Assembly: GCA_023974075.1 (NCBI GenBank)
Contig: CM043788.1
Span: 22,751,496-22,815,495 of the forward strand
Source of the DNA: Chaenocephalus aceratus
Lineage: Eukaryota > Chordata > Actinopteri > Perciformes > Channichthyidae
DNA: 64,000 nucleotides
Direction: 5' to 3'
Made by a program: the position numbers and the translations under genes. Under the pieces are notes generated by a model that worked only from the letters and a program-made list of their open reading frames with translations, did no database searches and was not told the origin of the DNA. This document shows, piece after piece, positions 42,401-54,138 of this stretch. Position 1 is the first letter of the stretch. The number at the start of each line of letters is the position of its first letter.

Positions 42401-45400
42401 TAAACCATGACTTGACTCATTCATTATGTATTGAACATTAACACTATTTGATGACAGTAATCAATTAATCATTTAAGTAATTTCATTATTAGACATGGGA
42501 AACATCTTCTAGTTCGAGCTTCACAAATACAGACTTTTCTTCTTCCTCTCTGCTTTGTATCATTGTATACTTCATTAATATGGGATTTCAAACTGTTGTA
42601 TGGACCAAAGATCTAAAGATGTCACTTGTGACATTTCTTGATTATTAGACTTTTGATCTGCTTTAGTCATTGTTGTTTGTTTGTTTGTTGTGTGTGTATG
42701 TATGTGCTAACAAACACATGCAGAATGTGTTTTTATGCTCACACTAATCACTAATCTAGCAATATCCATGTGACCTACCCACGCACACAGACACACACAC
42801 ATCTTAAATGCACTGTCATGGTATCTTGATAACTGACTTATCCTGGTCATTTTAGGCCCTATGCCACACACACACACACACATACAGAACACTGTTTCCA
42901 AATTATGAAACTCAAAAGCACAATAATCCTTTTATTTAATCAGAAATACATCAGGAAGTGGAACATGTGAATGTCGGAACGGAAGAAAAACACAGTATTG
43001 AACCAACATCAACTATACTACTAGTGTGCCTGTGTGTATCTGTGTCTTTGATGAAACCCCCCACCCTTTTATCTCTCCTCTTAGCCTCACTTTCACACAT
43101 CCCAGATGAATGGATGGATAGAAAGAGGGAGTGGGTGGATAGGGAAAAAGAGGGAGAGATTTGAAAGGGAAAGAGAAGTCACTAAGAGACATGCACGTAC
43201 CAAGGAATACACAGCTTACGAGCATTCAGGATAAAAATAACCTAAGAGCAAGGAAGAGACTTTTTTTTTTCCATGCAGACCTCTTTCCATCCATTTGTGC
43301 GTGCATGCATACATGTCGAACATGTGCATGGTGTTGAAGCTCAGACAGAGGACGGAGGAGAGAATCATGTTTGCAGCTTGGGTAAAGGAGAGGGAATAAA
43401 CACACATACTGTACATATACTGACACCATAAATCTACTGGTACATCAAAGACACAGAGGTTGTCAAGATAGCCTTCGCTTCGCACAGTAAACAAACAGAT
43501 GGCCACCTACGATGATGTGCCAGATAAGAGTGCAGAAGAGCAAGAAGCTGAGATAAAGAGATGACAGGACTGGACCAAACAGACATACTAAACACAACCC
43601 ATCTGCTTAATCCTGTTGACTAAAATTAGGTTTCAGGTTAGTTATTTCATTCCATGTTAAACCACAGTTGGCATGTCTCACTGAAATGGTTCAGGACAAA
43701 TCTGGGGCTCTGGGTTGTGGCCAAATTGTCGCATTGCATAGAGAGCTGTGAAGCGGCTTAGTCAGCTGTAGACAATACACAGCGGTGGCATCATGACACA
43801 GAAAAACAAAGCGTCAGTGGGTCACTTTTGGTTTGTATTTGTACCACAATGCAGGCTGACTTTAGCTCTTGGGAGAAAGCATTACCACACAGCAGGAACA
43901 AAGTGTGATGTACTCACGCCTCATAGCATTAAAAGCCTTTTTTTTCCCTTTTTCATTGTTTTTCTGTTGACAGGTTTAATATACAGTGCATTCTGTAGCA
44001 TTTAGATAGGGACTTTTAACCATTTTCATTCTGCAATTTCAATATCTTGATGTCAATTAATATGTATTTATAGTTCTTTCAATAAACATACAAACGTAAC
44101 AGTCTGATTATGATAGTACATCTGTACCCTTACCATGACAATCTGAAACATTCATTACTCTTAATATAATACACAATGACAGCCGACCAAGTAGTCTTAT
44201 TTGAAAAGGAAAGCTTTCCGTCACTGCACAATTTGCGGTACAACCAAATTATGGAAGTGTGGAAACTCATTTGCTCCGAGGCTGGGCCTGGCCTCAGACG
44301 AGAGTTTCATTAAGACCCTAATGTTGCTAAGGAAATGACTGCGGTGCAATGAAATCTCCCCAGAAGAGTGAGTGTACTCGTGCTACAGAAGCCCTCATTT
44401 AAGATGCCAATTATATCCAGGGTGCAGATTGTGCTCTCTCACTCACTCCCCTTCCACCCATCACGGCTGCCTCCTCTCACCATTTTCTCCTCTTGCTTTT
44501 TTCTTCTCCATCTTATCCTCTATCTTTTTCTCTCTCTCCTTCCCTTCCTCCATCTGATTTGCTGGATAGGAATAGAGCCTCAGTGTTTCAGGAACCCACT
44601 CCTGACTGATAGAAATATCTGATTTGGAGGGGACACATGCAGGCAGAAGGATAGATAGCGGGGGGGAACATGGCCTCTGGAATGTTCTGCTGACATTTTA
44701 TCTCTTCTTCTCAAACTCATTCATTCCTTTAATGTTTTCTCTACCAGGCCTCGCTATAGCTGACAGTGGAGACATGAGCTGAAAGAAGGTTTCTGTCTCC
44801 CTTTTTCCCAAACTCCCTTCCTCCACTAGTCCTACTCAATGCTTTTGTTTCTATTTGTTGCAAACTTCCCTTACTTCTCACCCTAACTCACACCTTTCTT
44901 GCCGACATTCATTCATTTCCTCCTCCTTAGAATCAAGCACAAGATCCCCTCTCTGTTACTTTATTGTCATTATGTCCATTCCTCAGATGCTGCAAAGAGT
45001 ACTCCACAGGATCCTATCTGTCCAGCAAAATGCATCTAGCAGCAAGATGAAAGGCACGCAGCACTGACTCAAAATTAGGGGCTATCTGTTATCTGATTGG
45101 CTTACATCGAGAGCTGTCTGTGGATTCTAGTTACCGGGGAGAACAGGGAGATAATGGCACTGTGTCAGCAACTTCTCGATCTGCAGGGGCCAGAAGAAGA
45201 AAGGCTGGCCGGTCACATAGAAGTATGTCTTGTCACAGTATTTGTATAATTGAATGTTAGCCTTTATTCTTCATAAATTCACTCTAGGATTTATATTGTA
45301 AACAGTATATACAGGAGCAGTAAACATCACTGACAACATACTTTATGGAAACCCATACATAAACTATCTATGTGAAAATCTTCAAAGATTAACTTCTTCC

Positions 45401-46730
45401 CCATGAGTCATTATTGTTGCAATTATACTGCCTCTGTCTAAAAACAACTTAGTGACTCATAAACAGAGGAAATCATCTAATGGACTTTAAACAAACACTG
45501 TCTGCGTTAAAAGTGTCATTGGAGCTACACTATGAAAGAGTCACAGGGAAGCGATGTCGTCCCAACTTTACTAGTGCATTAATACAATTTCCTAGTGGGA
45601 AAACAAATATTTAAATGGGAAAATTAAAATGAGCCAGAGCGCATTAACTCAAATAGTTTAGTAGTTATGTCACAATACTCACACAGTTTGTTCACCGTAA
45701 TAGTGATCTATTCATTTCCTTCATTTGTTATCAATATTGTCAAAAATGATAAAAGGAATATATCTAAAACTAGTTTTGCAACATCAATATTATACTTCAG
45801 AAGCTATATTTCAGAATGACAGATGGCTTTAGACAGCGGGCCCTGATGGACAGTGAGAAGATGGAGGACTGCCTGATGATACAATCTTGCTGATTGGAGT
45901 CATTCATGGTGGGTGTGCCAGTTAAAGTGCTGCAATCTAGTCTGATTGTGTCACGTTGACACCTGTGCCTTCCCTCTCCCCCTCCTCTTATGCCTCTGAC
46001 TCTGGAGTATCTCTGAGCACAGGATGCAGCTCAGGCCAGGATTTGTAAATACATCTTTGTCAACCCACTTCAACATAATCATTCCAGAAATGCACACCTC
46101 GAAGGATCAACTCGTGAATTAGAACACAGTCATAGATTTTGCTTTTCATCTTTTGCCAGATTGTCTAATGTTGCAACAGTGACAGGTCTCTACTGATTTC
46201 AAGCCATTTTTGTTTCTATATCTGCCACTTACCTGTTGCCTTCCAGCTGTGTGTGTTCTGCCTGCCAAGTCTGCTGTGTTTGTTTGCCTGATCCTGACTG
46301 CCTGTCACCAAGTGTTACCACAAAAAGCCTTTTTTACTAACACTCGGATATATTGCCTGCTGCCATAAGAACCCAGTTGTGAACCAATGCCCTTTTATAT
46401 GAAAACACCCAAAACAATGTATTAGTCCATTTATATAAGAGAGACATTTATGCCAACAACTGTAGTTAAAAACAGTTATTTGACACAGCTGGTAAATGTA
46501 AATGTCTTTCCAATTTGTGCTTGATTAACGTATGTTTCGTTATTACAGAATGACATACCCAAAATTAAATGTTGGCTCTAACATGTATTTCCTGAACATT
46601 AAATCAGTACACACTAAGAACTCTGTGGATATGTGTATCTACATTTGATAAATGCAGAAGTGCACTGGTTGGGAAATTAGTGTTTTAGCAGCTGCAACAA
46701 GAAGCTGTGAGACACTGAAATACACACACA
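39467..46730. other. Non-coding stretch without recognisable genes
   Basis: About 7.3 kb with small CA-rich runs (42861-42881), a TTTG/TG run near 42677, a poly-C run near 42166 and poly-A/T runs. The open frames are short and low in complexity. No transposon ends were paired. Confidence 0.5.
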
Positions 46731-46914
46731 GGCCGTTTCTCAATGTCGAGTAAACCTGCTGCAGAGCCACTATTTCAAGTATACTACGTCATCGAGTGGC
46801 GCCGAAGGACTGTTTAAATGCATGTTAAATGCCCAGCATTCGGCGCCACTCGATGACGTAGTATACTTGAAATAGTGGCTCTGCAGCAGGTATACTCGAC
46901 ATTGAGAAACGGCC
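46731..46914. mobile_element. 184-bp fold-back element with 76-bp arms
   Basis: Left arm 46731-46806 (starting GGCCGTTTCTCAATGTCGAG) and right arm 46839-46914 are reverse complements with one mismatch in 76, an A/T difference at arm position 23. The 32-bp spacer is AT-rich (46807-46838). Almost the whole element can form a single hairpin. Flanks are CA-rich on both sides (ACACACA left, ACACACT right), so a target duplication cannot be read securely. It has no coding capacity. Confidence 0.93.
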
Positions 46915-49900
46915 ACACACTCACAGGTGAAGGAGCAGACAAGGTTCAGGGCTCATTAAATCCCGCCGGTCAGGCAGCAGCTCCACTAAGGCCAAACACC
47001 CTGCAACTCACCCGAACAAGGTTCCTGAGGCACACACGCACCTCTAGAAGCTCATAACCTGGCAACTTACAAGCAGCTGTATGTGCATGTCTGTGTGTGT
47101 GTATGTTCCCCCACACTGCTGCAGTGTGCTTTCACTCTCTCACACCGCAGGCACACAAACAGTCATAAGCAGCGGCAAGGCATTCATCTGTTGATCTACA
47201 TTCCTGAGTTTCATGCAACCCATTAGTGCAAGCCATCTCACCAAAGTTAGTTTGAAAGATGGGAAGAACATCAACAAGCCTTGCACACTCACAAGAAAAC
47301 GAGCACACTTCCCAACACTGAGAAAATCTTGTCTCCTTGTTCTCCCCTTTCATCTTTGTTTCATCTCTACCTCTCTTCATGCTTTTCTTTACTTCCATCA
47401 TCTTAAATGTGTGTGCTTTAGCCTCTGATAAAGCAATACGTCTCTTAAAAACAACAGTGTGAATGTGCGTGTGTAGTGTACATGTGCGTGTGAACAACTT
47501 TTCTTTAGCTTGCATATCGGAGACATGCTTTCTCTATCTGACCATTATTTTTCTTATACAAATTCTGTGTTCAGCGTGTTTTCATCAAAACATTCACACT
47601 GCTGAGAAAAAAATGTGCCCTGCCTTCCTCCTTCAGGATGTCATCCTTACAATTTTCATGCAATATCAATTGCTGGTCAGTTATTCGCCATAAGTTGACA
47701 TTGACATACAACTGAAATAAGTTACACTTTTATATGTGCTGCATCCAAAAAAGATTTACATTTTCAATTGATCTGCCTTAAAATCAATACTTTGTCCAAC
47801 TGTCTGAAACCCTAACAATATTTAGTTTTAAATGACGTAAAACAGAGAAAAGCACCAAATCTTCAACAATAAAATCCCTCAGACTTTCCACTGTTGTACA
47901 GCAGCCAGCAAGACAATGGATTCCTCTATACTATCACATATGTGTGGTTTACCTCATACTCATACTTCGAGCAGATTGAGACAATGCAGGTATAAAGCAA
48001 CAGTCATTGAGTGTATGTTTGCATTTCTGGTAACAATCACACATGGATCAGACCTATAATGTGGATGCAGAGTATGTATAGTGCTGATAATTGAAGTCTT
48101 GGGGAAAAACAGGAATGTGTTTAAACTCCAACAGTAAGACAGCATGGGAAAAACATATTTACAAAAAGTGTGCATAAATACATGGTGGTGCAATAAAAGT
48201 GCATTACACATTTCCATGATGTAGGTATATGTCAAGTGTGAATTAAGAACTGAACTCAAGTCTGCAAAGGTAACAACCTTCCTTCAAAAATCTCAAGAAG
48301 AAGAACACCACACTGTATCCACACTCTATATATTTATACACACAAATATACACTCAAAGAATCACACACACAACCTTGCCCCACCATCACACATATTACT
48401 ACTTGACAAGGCGTCCGTAAATACAGAGCCAGCAACACATTGACACGGAGCCCTCTTTTGACCCCCACATATGCATACGCACACTCAATATGTATTTCAC
48501 TTTTCGCAGGGAGTGGTCACTTCCAACAACACTTGGACAGGAAGTTCTTTCCTCCTGCAGCCAGCCAATTAAAACACAGCGTTTGGTGGTGGAGGTTCCA
48601 TTAGGAAGTCCCAGCTCCCCTGTGCACTCTCAGCTCCTCACACGACAGCCTCTGTTTTTTCCTGCCTGTCAATGCCAGGAACCCATTACGGAGCAGTGGT
48701 GGGGTTATAACGCAGGGGAACAATGTAAGGATGGACCTGGCCATTGTTCCTGACCGTTGTTAGTTGAGAGATGTCCGGTTGTGAGACTTTATTTCTGGCT
48801 GAGGTGAAGAGGAGGAACTTGTATTAAACTCTACCTGAAGACACGGTTGTTGCCTCAATGTAAACTGCATCTGACCCTTATTCTCTAAGGTTCATACCAG
48901 GGTTAAGTAATGTTATCATCTTTTGGTAGGGTAGTCTTTGATGTCAAGAGTTGTTTTTTTGTGCTATCAAAGAAACGCTAGTATCCAAGCTTTTGCTGCC
49001 ACCAGATACTGTTTTAACAATTTGAAATCATACTATGAGTTGGACGTCGAAATAAAGCTGTATTATACACACTAATTGGTCAAAGTTAAATCACAGAAAC
49101 ATGAAAAACTACTAAAACAGTATTCTGTAGTTGTTCACTTCCACACCAGAAGCTACAGCACAAGGGAAAGCCTTATTGTTCCTCTGATCTCCATTGTGCC
49201 CCTTTCTATGAACTGCAGCCCACCTCGATGACCCTTGTCCAGCTAAACTCACCCACTCACACATCATCCATGGAAACTCTACACACAAAAAACACACGCA
49301 CTATTGTTGATCTCAGAAACAATGCATACTGCACAGCATAACCCACTCGCATAAGATCAGAAGTTCTGATTTTTAACAGGAGTTGGAAACACTTTCAGAT
49401 CTCAGCGGGAAACAGTGGCGTTTTCTGACAAAGATATGACACGGTAAACATTAAAAGCATTGTCATCCAAAAGGCTAACTTGAGAGATGTATGTTTCCTC
49501 CACTATCACTCACAAGAAAATAGGAGATGCTCTTTTGAAGAATCCATAGAATAAATGAAGTCTTTGGAATTTCTTCCTCATCAATGTTCAACACAACAAA
49601 AGGGACACTATAAAAGCAGTTGCAATAAAACTGAAATAAAAAGTGTTTTACTCACTGGTAGCCCACCTGCTGTGCTCCACTATGGCCTTTGAAGAGATGC
49701 ATCTTGTTGGTCATATATTCTGCGTAAAGCTTTATCATCGAGTGGTTGACATTGTGATGGGGATCAATAGGAATAACACAACTAAGCCTATGTGATGAAA
49801 AGAATCATGTGTCATCAAGGACATTACTCATTAACGTTTGAAATACTACAAAAGGTGTATGTGATGAAAGCTCTTTGACAGATCAGCAAGATTATTTTTT

Positions 49901-50064
49901 CACAACTTGTGCCGTCACTTAAAAGGCTCATTTAAGAGAATCTAGTGCCATTTTCTGTACTTTTGTGAAATGAAAAAATGAAATGATCAATCTCAACCTT
50001 CACAGTATACCGGCTATACACTTTGGACAGATAATGCTGAGTATTCGTCAGTCATTTGTTCATT
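46915..50064. other. Non-coding stretch without recognisable genes
   Basis: No exons, RNA genes or complete mobile elements were recognised. Short CA-rich runs occur around 47090 and 48340-48380. Confidence 0.5.
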
Positions 50065-50640
50065 TAAAGGTCCCATGTCATGGCCATTTCTACTGGTCAT
50101 AATTCCATTGTTGAGGTACAAACAATATAGATTTATATTGTGCAATTTTACAAACTCACATTGGTTTCGCATACAGGATCTCTGTATAGTATGTGTATTA
50201 ACTTGTTGGAACTCCTGGATTTGCGTAAAAAACTATTTTTATCGAGGTTCGGGTGTTTTGTTTGATTTTAAACAAACACAGTCTTGGCTTTCAGAATATG
50301 AAAATTTTTATTTCCAAAATCACACGATAAATACATTTTTGAAGCTTGTAAAGAGACGAAGACAGGCACCTCTCACTCGCAATCTGCTCTTCCGCAGCTC
50401 CGCCCCCCCCTCCCTCCGGCTGAAATTATGAATGTAAGCGTATAGTAATCATAGATAGCACGGCAGGGTCCGTTCCAGTTTGTTTTCATCTGATTTCAAT
50501 TAAACAAAGTCTTGGCTTTCAGAATATTAAACTTGTTTCGGCAAATTCAGATGTTAAATACAACTTTGAAGCTTGTAACGTTATAATTACAAGCGGAGAA
50601 CGGAGTAACTTGACGTCACAGCAGGCATAACAACAGCCGG
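50065..50640. repeat. Non-autonomous repeat with an internal ~100-bp duplication
   Basis: It opens with TTTAAAGGTCCCATGTCATGG, the inverted form of the end seen at 29348. Inside, the phrase AGTCTTGGCTTTCAGAATAT...TTTTGAAGCTTGTAA at about 50280-50355 recurs, diverged, at about 50508-50580. The right border is hidden by the following CA tract. Confidence 0.5.
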
Positions 50641-50700
50641 TGTTTCTCGTGAGGGTTTTCCCCGGGAAACAAACACAATACACACAAACGCAAAATCACA

Positions 50701-50732
50701 CAAACACACACACACACACACACACCACACAC

Positions 50733-50795
<63 letters not shown>
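50701..50795. repeat. (CA)n microsatellite
   Basis: About 95 bp of CA units with a few CCA and GCA interruptions, ending directly at the GTATACAC target copy of the next element. Confidence 0.97.
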
Positions 50796-50797
<2 letters not shown>

Positions 50798-50803
50798 ATA
50801 CAC

Positions 50804-52181
50804 CAGTGGCGGCTGGTGGAAAATATCTTTGGTGGGGCTGTTGATATTGTGAGTAAAACATTTTTTTTGGGGAGAAATGACCCCTTCAATTAGGACTTCT
50901 GGTGATGTAATGGCGCGTTTCCAGTGCAGCGCGGAGCTCGCTTTAATGCTGCGTTCAGACCGGACGCGATGCGAATATTCGCTTCGCTCTAAACGCTCCT
51001 ATCGCATCGCTCTAGTCGCTCGAGTTTCACCGCGGCTGCCAGCTGTGTTTACTCGCATCATTCAAACAAGACGCGCTGGCTCGGGAGCTACAACTACAAC
51101 AAAATGAACATATTTTACAGTGATTAAATTGTAATACACGTTTCTAAATGATGCCGACGTAACAACATACTGATACCGGTTAGTAAAAACCATGAATTAA
51201 TGCTTTGACAAGTCTGCAGACAGACGGCAGGCGAAAAAACCTTTTAGAATGCTTGTTTTCTGAATGGAGCTTGGCTAAGCTAAGGTTATATGCTCCGACC
51301 GTCCACACTCACAACAACGGCCTATACAGACATAAATAAACCAGCGACTGTATTCTCCATGACACAGACAGTCTGTGGTTTGTACATGTTTAACTTTTGT
51401 CTAGTTTCTGAACAGATCGTATCTGTCCCCGGCTGTTTGAAGAGCAAGCATGGGAAACAAAAGATAGCATTACCTGTTTGCATCGTTTGCATCCAGCTAG
51501 CCATGTGAGAAGCCTTGTTGATACGTTGTCTTTTTCACGAGCTCGCTGTGATATATACAAATCGGGTTGGTCCGGTCCAAGGTCTTTAAGTATCAATTTA
51601 TCTCCCAAACTTCTCCTTTCGAAAGGATTGGAGAGTAGCTCTTGCACGTAATTGGGTGCGGACCTGAGGTCCGCCGACTCCACCTGCACACCATTCTCAT
51701 CCAACTCTAACCACCTTGGTCACTCACGAGTCTAAACAACAACTCAGTAAGCAACGTGGGCTCCAATGTGAGCGCCCTCATGACCAAAATAGTTGACGGC
51801 GCTGATTGGCTGAAATTATGTTTCGGCGGCACAGTTTACTATTGAGACTTTTGCGACGTGCTGGTTGCTGCTGTTTGGCTCGGGGGCTCCGCCCGGTAAT
51901 GATAAACTAATGCCATGGGCTAGGCCAGGCAGGAAACATGTGACTTATCAGTAACTTTAGACATCGTAACACAATTTTAAACGAGATTTTATTGTAGATT
52001 ATACATTTTAGTGATACCAATTGTATGATATTTTACCTTGTTCATTAAAAATAAAAATATAAAATATATATATTTTTTTTTAATATATATTTTTTAATTA
52101 CATTTTATTTTTTTTATTTTTTTTGTATGTGGGAAGAGGTGGGGCGGCGCCCCTTGCGCCCCTATGGGCCGGCCGCCACTG
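50804..52181 (-). mobile_element. hAT element, deletion derivative (CAGTGGCGGC ends, perfect 8-bp TSD)
   Basis: The left end CAGTGGCGGCTGG and right end GGCCGCCACTG are inverted repeats, flanked by identical GTATACAC (50796-50803 and 52182-52189). That gives exact borders and a 1378-bp length. The interior keeps only the start of a ZMYM1-type hAT transposase (51420-51704, minus strand). The catalytic core is absent, so movement would need a full-length relative. Confidence 0.92.
51420..51704 (-). pseudogene. Remnant of ZMYM1-like hAT transposase N-terminus (TTF zinc-finger region)
   Basis: On the minus strand YVQELLSNPFERRSLGDKL, then LGPDQPDLYI, resembles the N-terminal region of ZMYM1-like hAT proteins. 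After a frame change near 51510 the next frame gives ASWMQTMQTGNAIFCFPCLL, whose FCFPCLLF is the TTF zinc-finger core of the same family. The remaining domains are deleted. Family assignment is from memory of these proteins. Confidence 0.65.
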
Positions 52182-52528
52182 GTATACACACACGTATACA
52201 CTCTCACACACTCGCGAGCTTCCCCCAGACCAGTAATCCAAACGAAAATATCTTCCCTCCGTAGTATTTTGATCATTTGCTCCGCTAATAATCAATCAGA
52301 TCGATGGATTCCAGAGAAGAGAAAACTTTGAAGGCCTTTTTCTCAAAATGATGACTCGGTGACAGCCATTATATAATTGTGACATATTTTGCTTAATTTT
52401 GGAGTACAAAAAACTACCCTGATATCATTAGAAAGCTAGGAATATCCTCTTTCCAACAGTGTATAAACTCAAAATGTGTCTTCGGGTCAATGCGACTGAT
52501 TTTGATAGAGCAGGTCACAAATGGCTTC

Positions 52529-53083
52529 TGTTACGGCTGCTGCCTTCTTGGTCCTCTTAACTGTGCTAATCTGTGAATGTGTGTATGCAAATGAGCTGTA
52601 AGGTTTCCCCAATGTCATTGGCTGTCCCGCACTCGTATCAACTGAAGAGGTGATTGGATCGACGTCCTCCAATCCCTGCCTGCTTCCGGCCATCTTCCGG
52701 GGGAGGAGTACAAAGGCCGGGGACGGAGATCATTCGGGAGGCTCTGTGTTGTGAGACAGACGCCTCTAGCCTCTTGCTGTGCTTACTCGTTGTGCTCGAT
52801 AATACTGTGAATCCTCTGTGTTTAGTTATACTGCTTAGCAGCGTGTTAAAGTAGTGTTCTGTGTTTAGCATAGTGTGTGTAAAGAAGACCCAGGTTAGCT
52901 GAGCTGTTAGCGCCTGTTGACTAGCAAGCAGCTGTGTTTTGTTACAGACCTTTTCAGTTTCATGTACCACGTTTTAGTGAGGTTTTTGTTTCTCGTTTGT
53001 ACCAATTGTTACGGTGTATATCTGTCAAACTCCCTTTTGGAGTCTCTTTATTTTGGTTGTTGTCCAGTAGGGAACGCAATACA
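52529..53083 (+). mobile_element. Retroelement LTR, plus orientation
   Basis: A 555-bp unit starts TGTTACGG and ends GCAATACA, the TG...CA form of an LTR. Its first two-thirds are matched by the inverted LTR at 53118-53491, and its last 20 bases (CAGTAGGGAACGCAATACA) match the end of that copy with two changes. No 4-6-bp target duplication is seen around it alone. No gag, pol or env sequence is present in this window. Confidence 0.7.
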
Positions 53084-53097
53084 TGCTCTTTTTTTTT

Positions 53098-53117
53098 AAA
53101 TCCCGGACGAGCCCCAA
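53098..53117 (-). other. tRNA-Pro-type primer-binding site
   Basis: On the minus strand TTGGGGCTCGTCCGGGATTT directly follows the CATAATACA end of the minus-orientation LTR. It matches the tRNA-Pro primer site used by many vertebrate retroelements (TGGGGGCTCGTCCGGGAT), minus one G. Confidence 0.75.
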
Positions 53118-53491
53118 TGTATTATGTTCCCTACTGGGCTAGGGGAACCAAAGGGAAGCAACACAACCAGAATGGGATTGGTAAAAGTTATAAGTAGTTT
53201 TATTATAACTATAGTTGTGGAACAAAATAATAAGGCATACAGCCTGGCACCAACAAAGGGCCAAATACTGGTGACAACAACCAAAAGCTAACCGCTCAGC
53301 TAACCTGGGTCTTCTTTACACACACTACGCTAAACACAGAACACTACTTTAACACGCTGCTAAGCAGTATAACAGAATTCACAGTATTATCGAGCACAAC
53401 GAGTAAGCACAGCAAGAGGCTAGAGGGGTCTGTCTCACAACACAGAGCCTCCCGAATGATCTCCGTCCCCGGCCCTTTGTACTCCTCCCCC
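53118..53491 (-). mobile_element. Retroelement LTR, minus orientation, 5'-truncated
   Basis: Read on the minus strand, it shares about 215 bases of near-identical sequence with the plus LTR (52692-52912 against 53295-53491). It then has about 160 diverged bases containing an AATAAA signal, then the shared CAGTAGGGAAC..AATACA end and the primer-binding site. About 160 bases of its own 5' end, including the TGTTACGG start, are missing. The two LTRs thus stand tail to tail, with 34 bp between them. Confidence 0.72.
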
Positions 53492-53562
53492 GTGTTACGG
53501 CCGTGTTACGACTGCACCGCAGCGCTCACAATGATCACAGCGATCACGGCCACTCTAGTTAA

Positions 53563-54119
53563 TGGGTGTTATTCCACCAGACACGCCGCGTTACGGCTAG
53601 AAGCGTCCCAGAAGCGTCTCTGCGCTGGGCTCCGCTAAAATAGGCGGCTGGTCTATTTTTGACGCGACGCGAGGGGTTGCAGAGTGCTGGGCAGGAAGTG
53701 GAACGCTCAGAGCATCCAGTCAATCCCCAAAATAAACACATTTTGCAGACCCTATCCCTCCGTAGTCTTTCAAGTAGGAGAATACATGTCAGCGTTCTCC
53801 TCCGGTTTACAGGCAATGTGTAAATTATATATAGAATAATTATGATGATGATGAATGCATTTTTTTACCACTAAAATACAGCAACACATCTTTGATTCAT
53901 GTCGTTTATAACTGGACTATTACAATTATTATTAACTTTGTCTGTACAAAGTAGCCTGTCCAGGAAATATGCCCAAATCAACAAAAACTGCATGCAAGCC
54001 GGCACACAAGACGCTCCGCTTCTGAAACGCGCCCCTGTTGGATATGACGCTGGAGGAGGTCGGACCAAAACCGTGGTGCAGCCTAATGTGGCGCAGACGG
54101 ACCCGGTGGAATCCCAGTG
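53563..54119. mobile_element. Putative TTAA-flanked non-autonomous DNA transposon
   Basis: TTAA at 53559-53562 and 54120-54123 brackets 557 bp. Its ends read TGGGTGTTATTCCACC and, inverted, CACTGGGATTCCACC, which are imperfect inverted repeats. TTAA targets are typical of piggyBac and Kolobok families. The body is CpG-rich at both ends and carries no transposase. Confidence 0.45.
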
Positions 54120-54138
54120 TTAACCCTAACCCCTAACC

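Noticed and set aside
52654..52854. 66-codon open frame as a host gene
   Set aside because: It lies within the LTR shared region and is not conserved in frame in the inverted copy.
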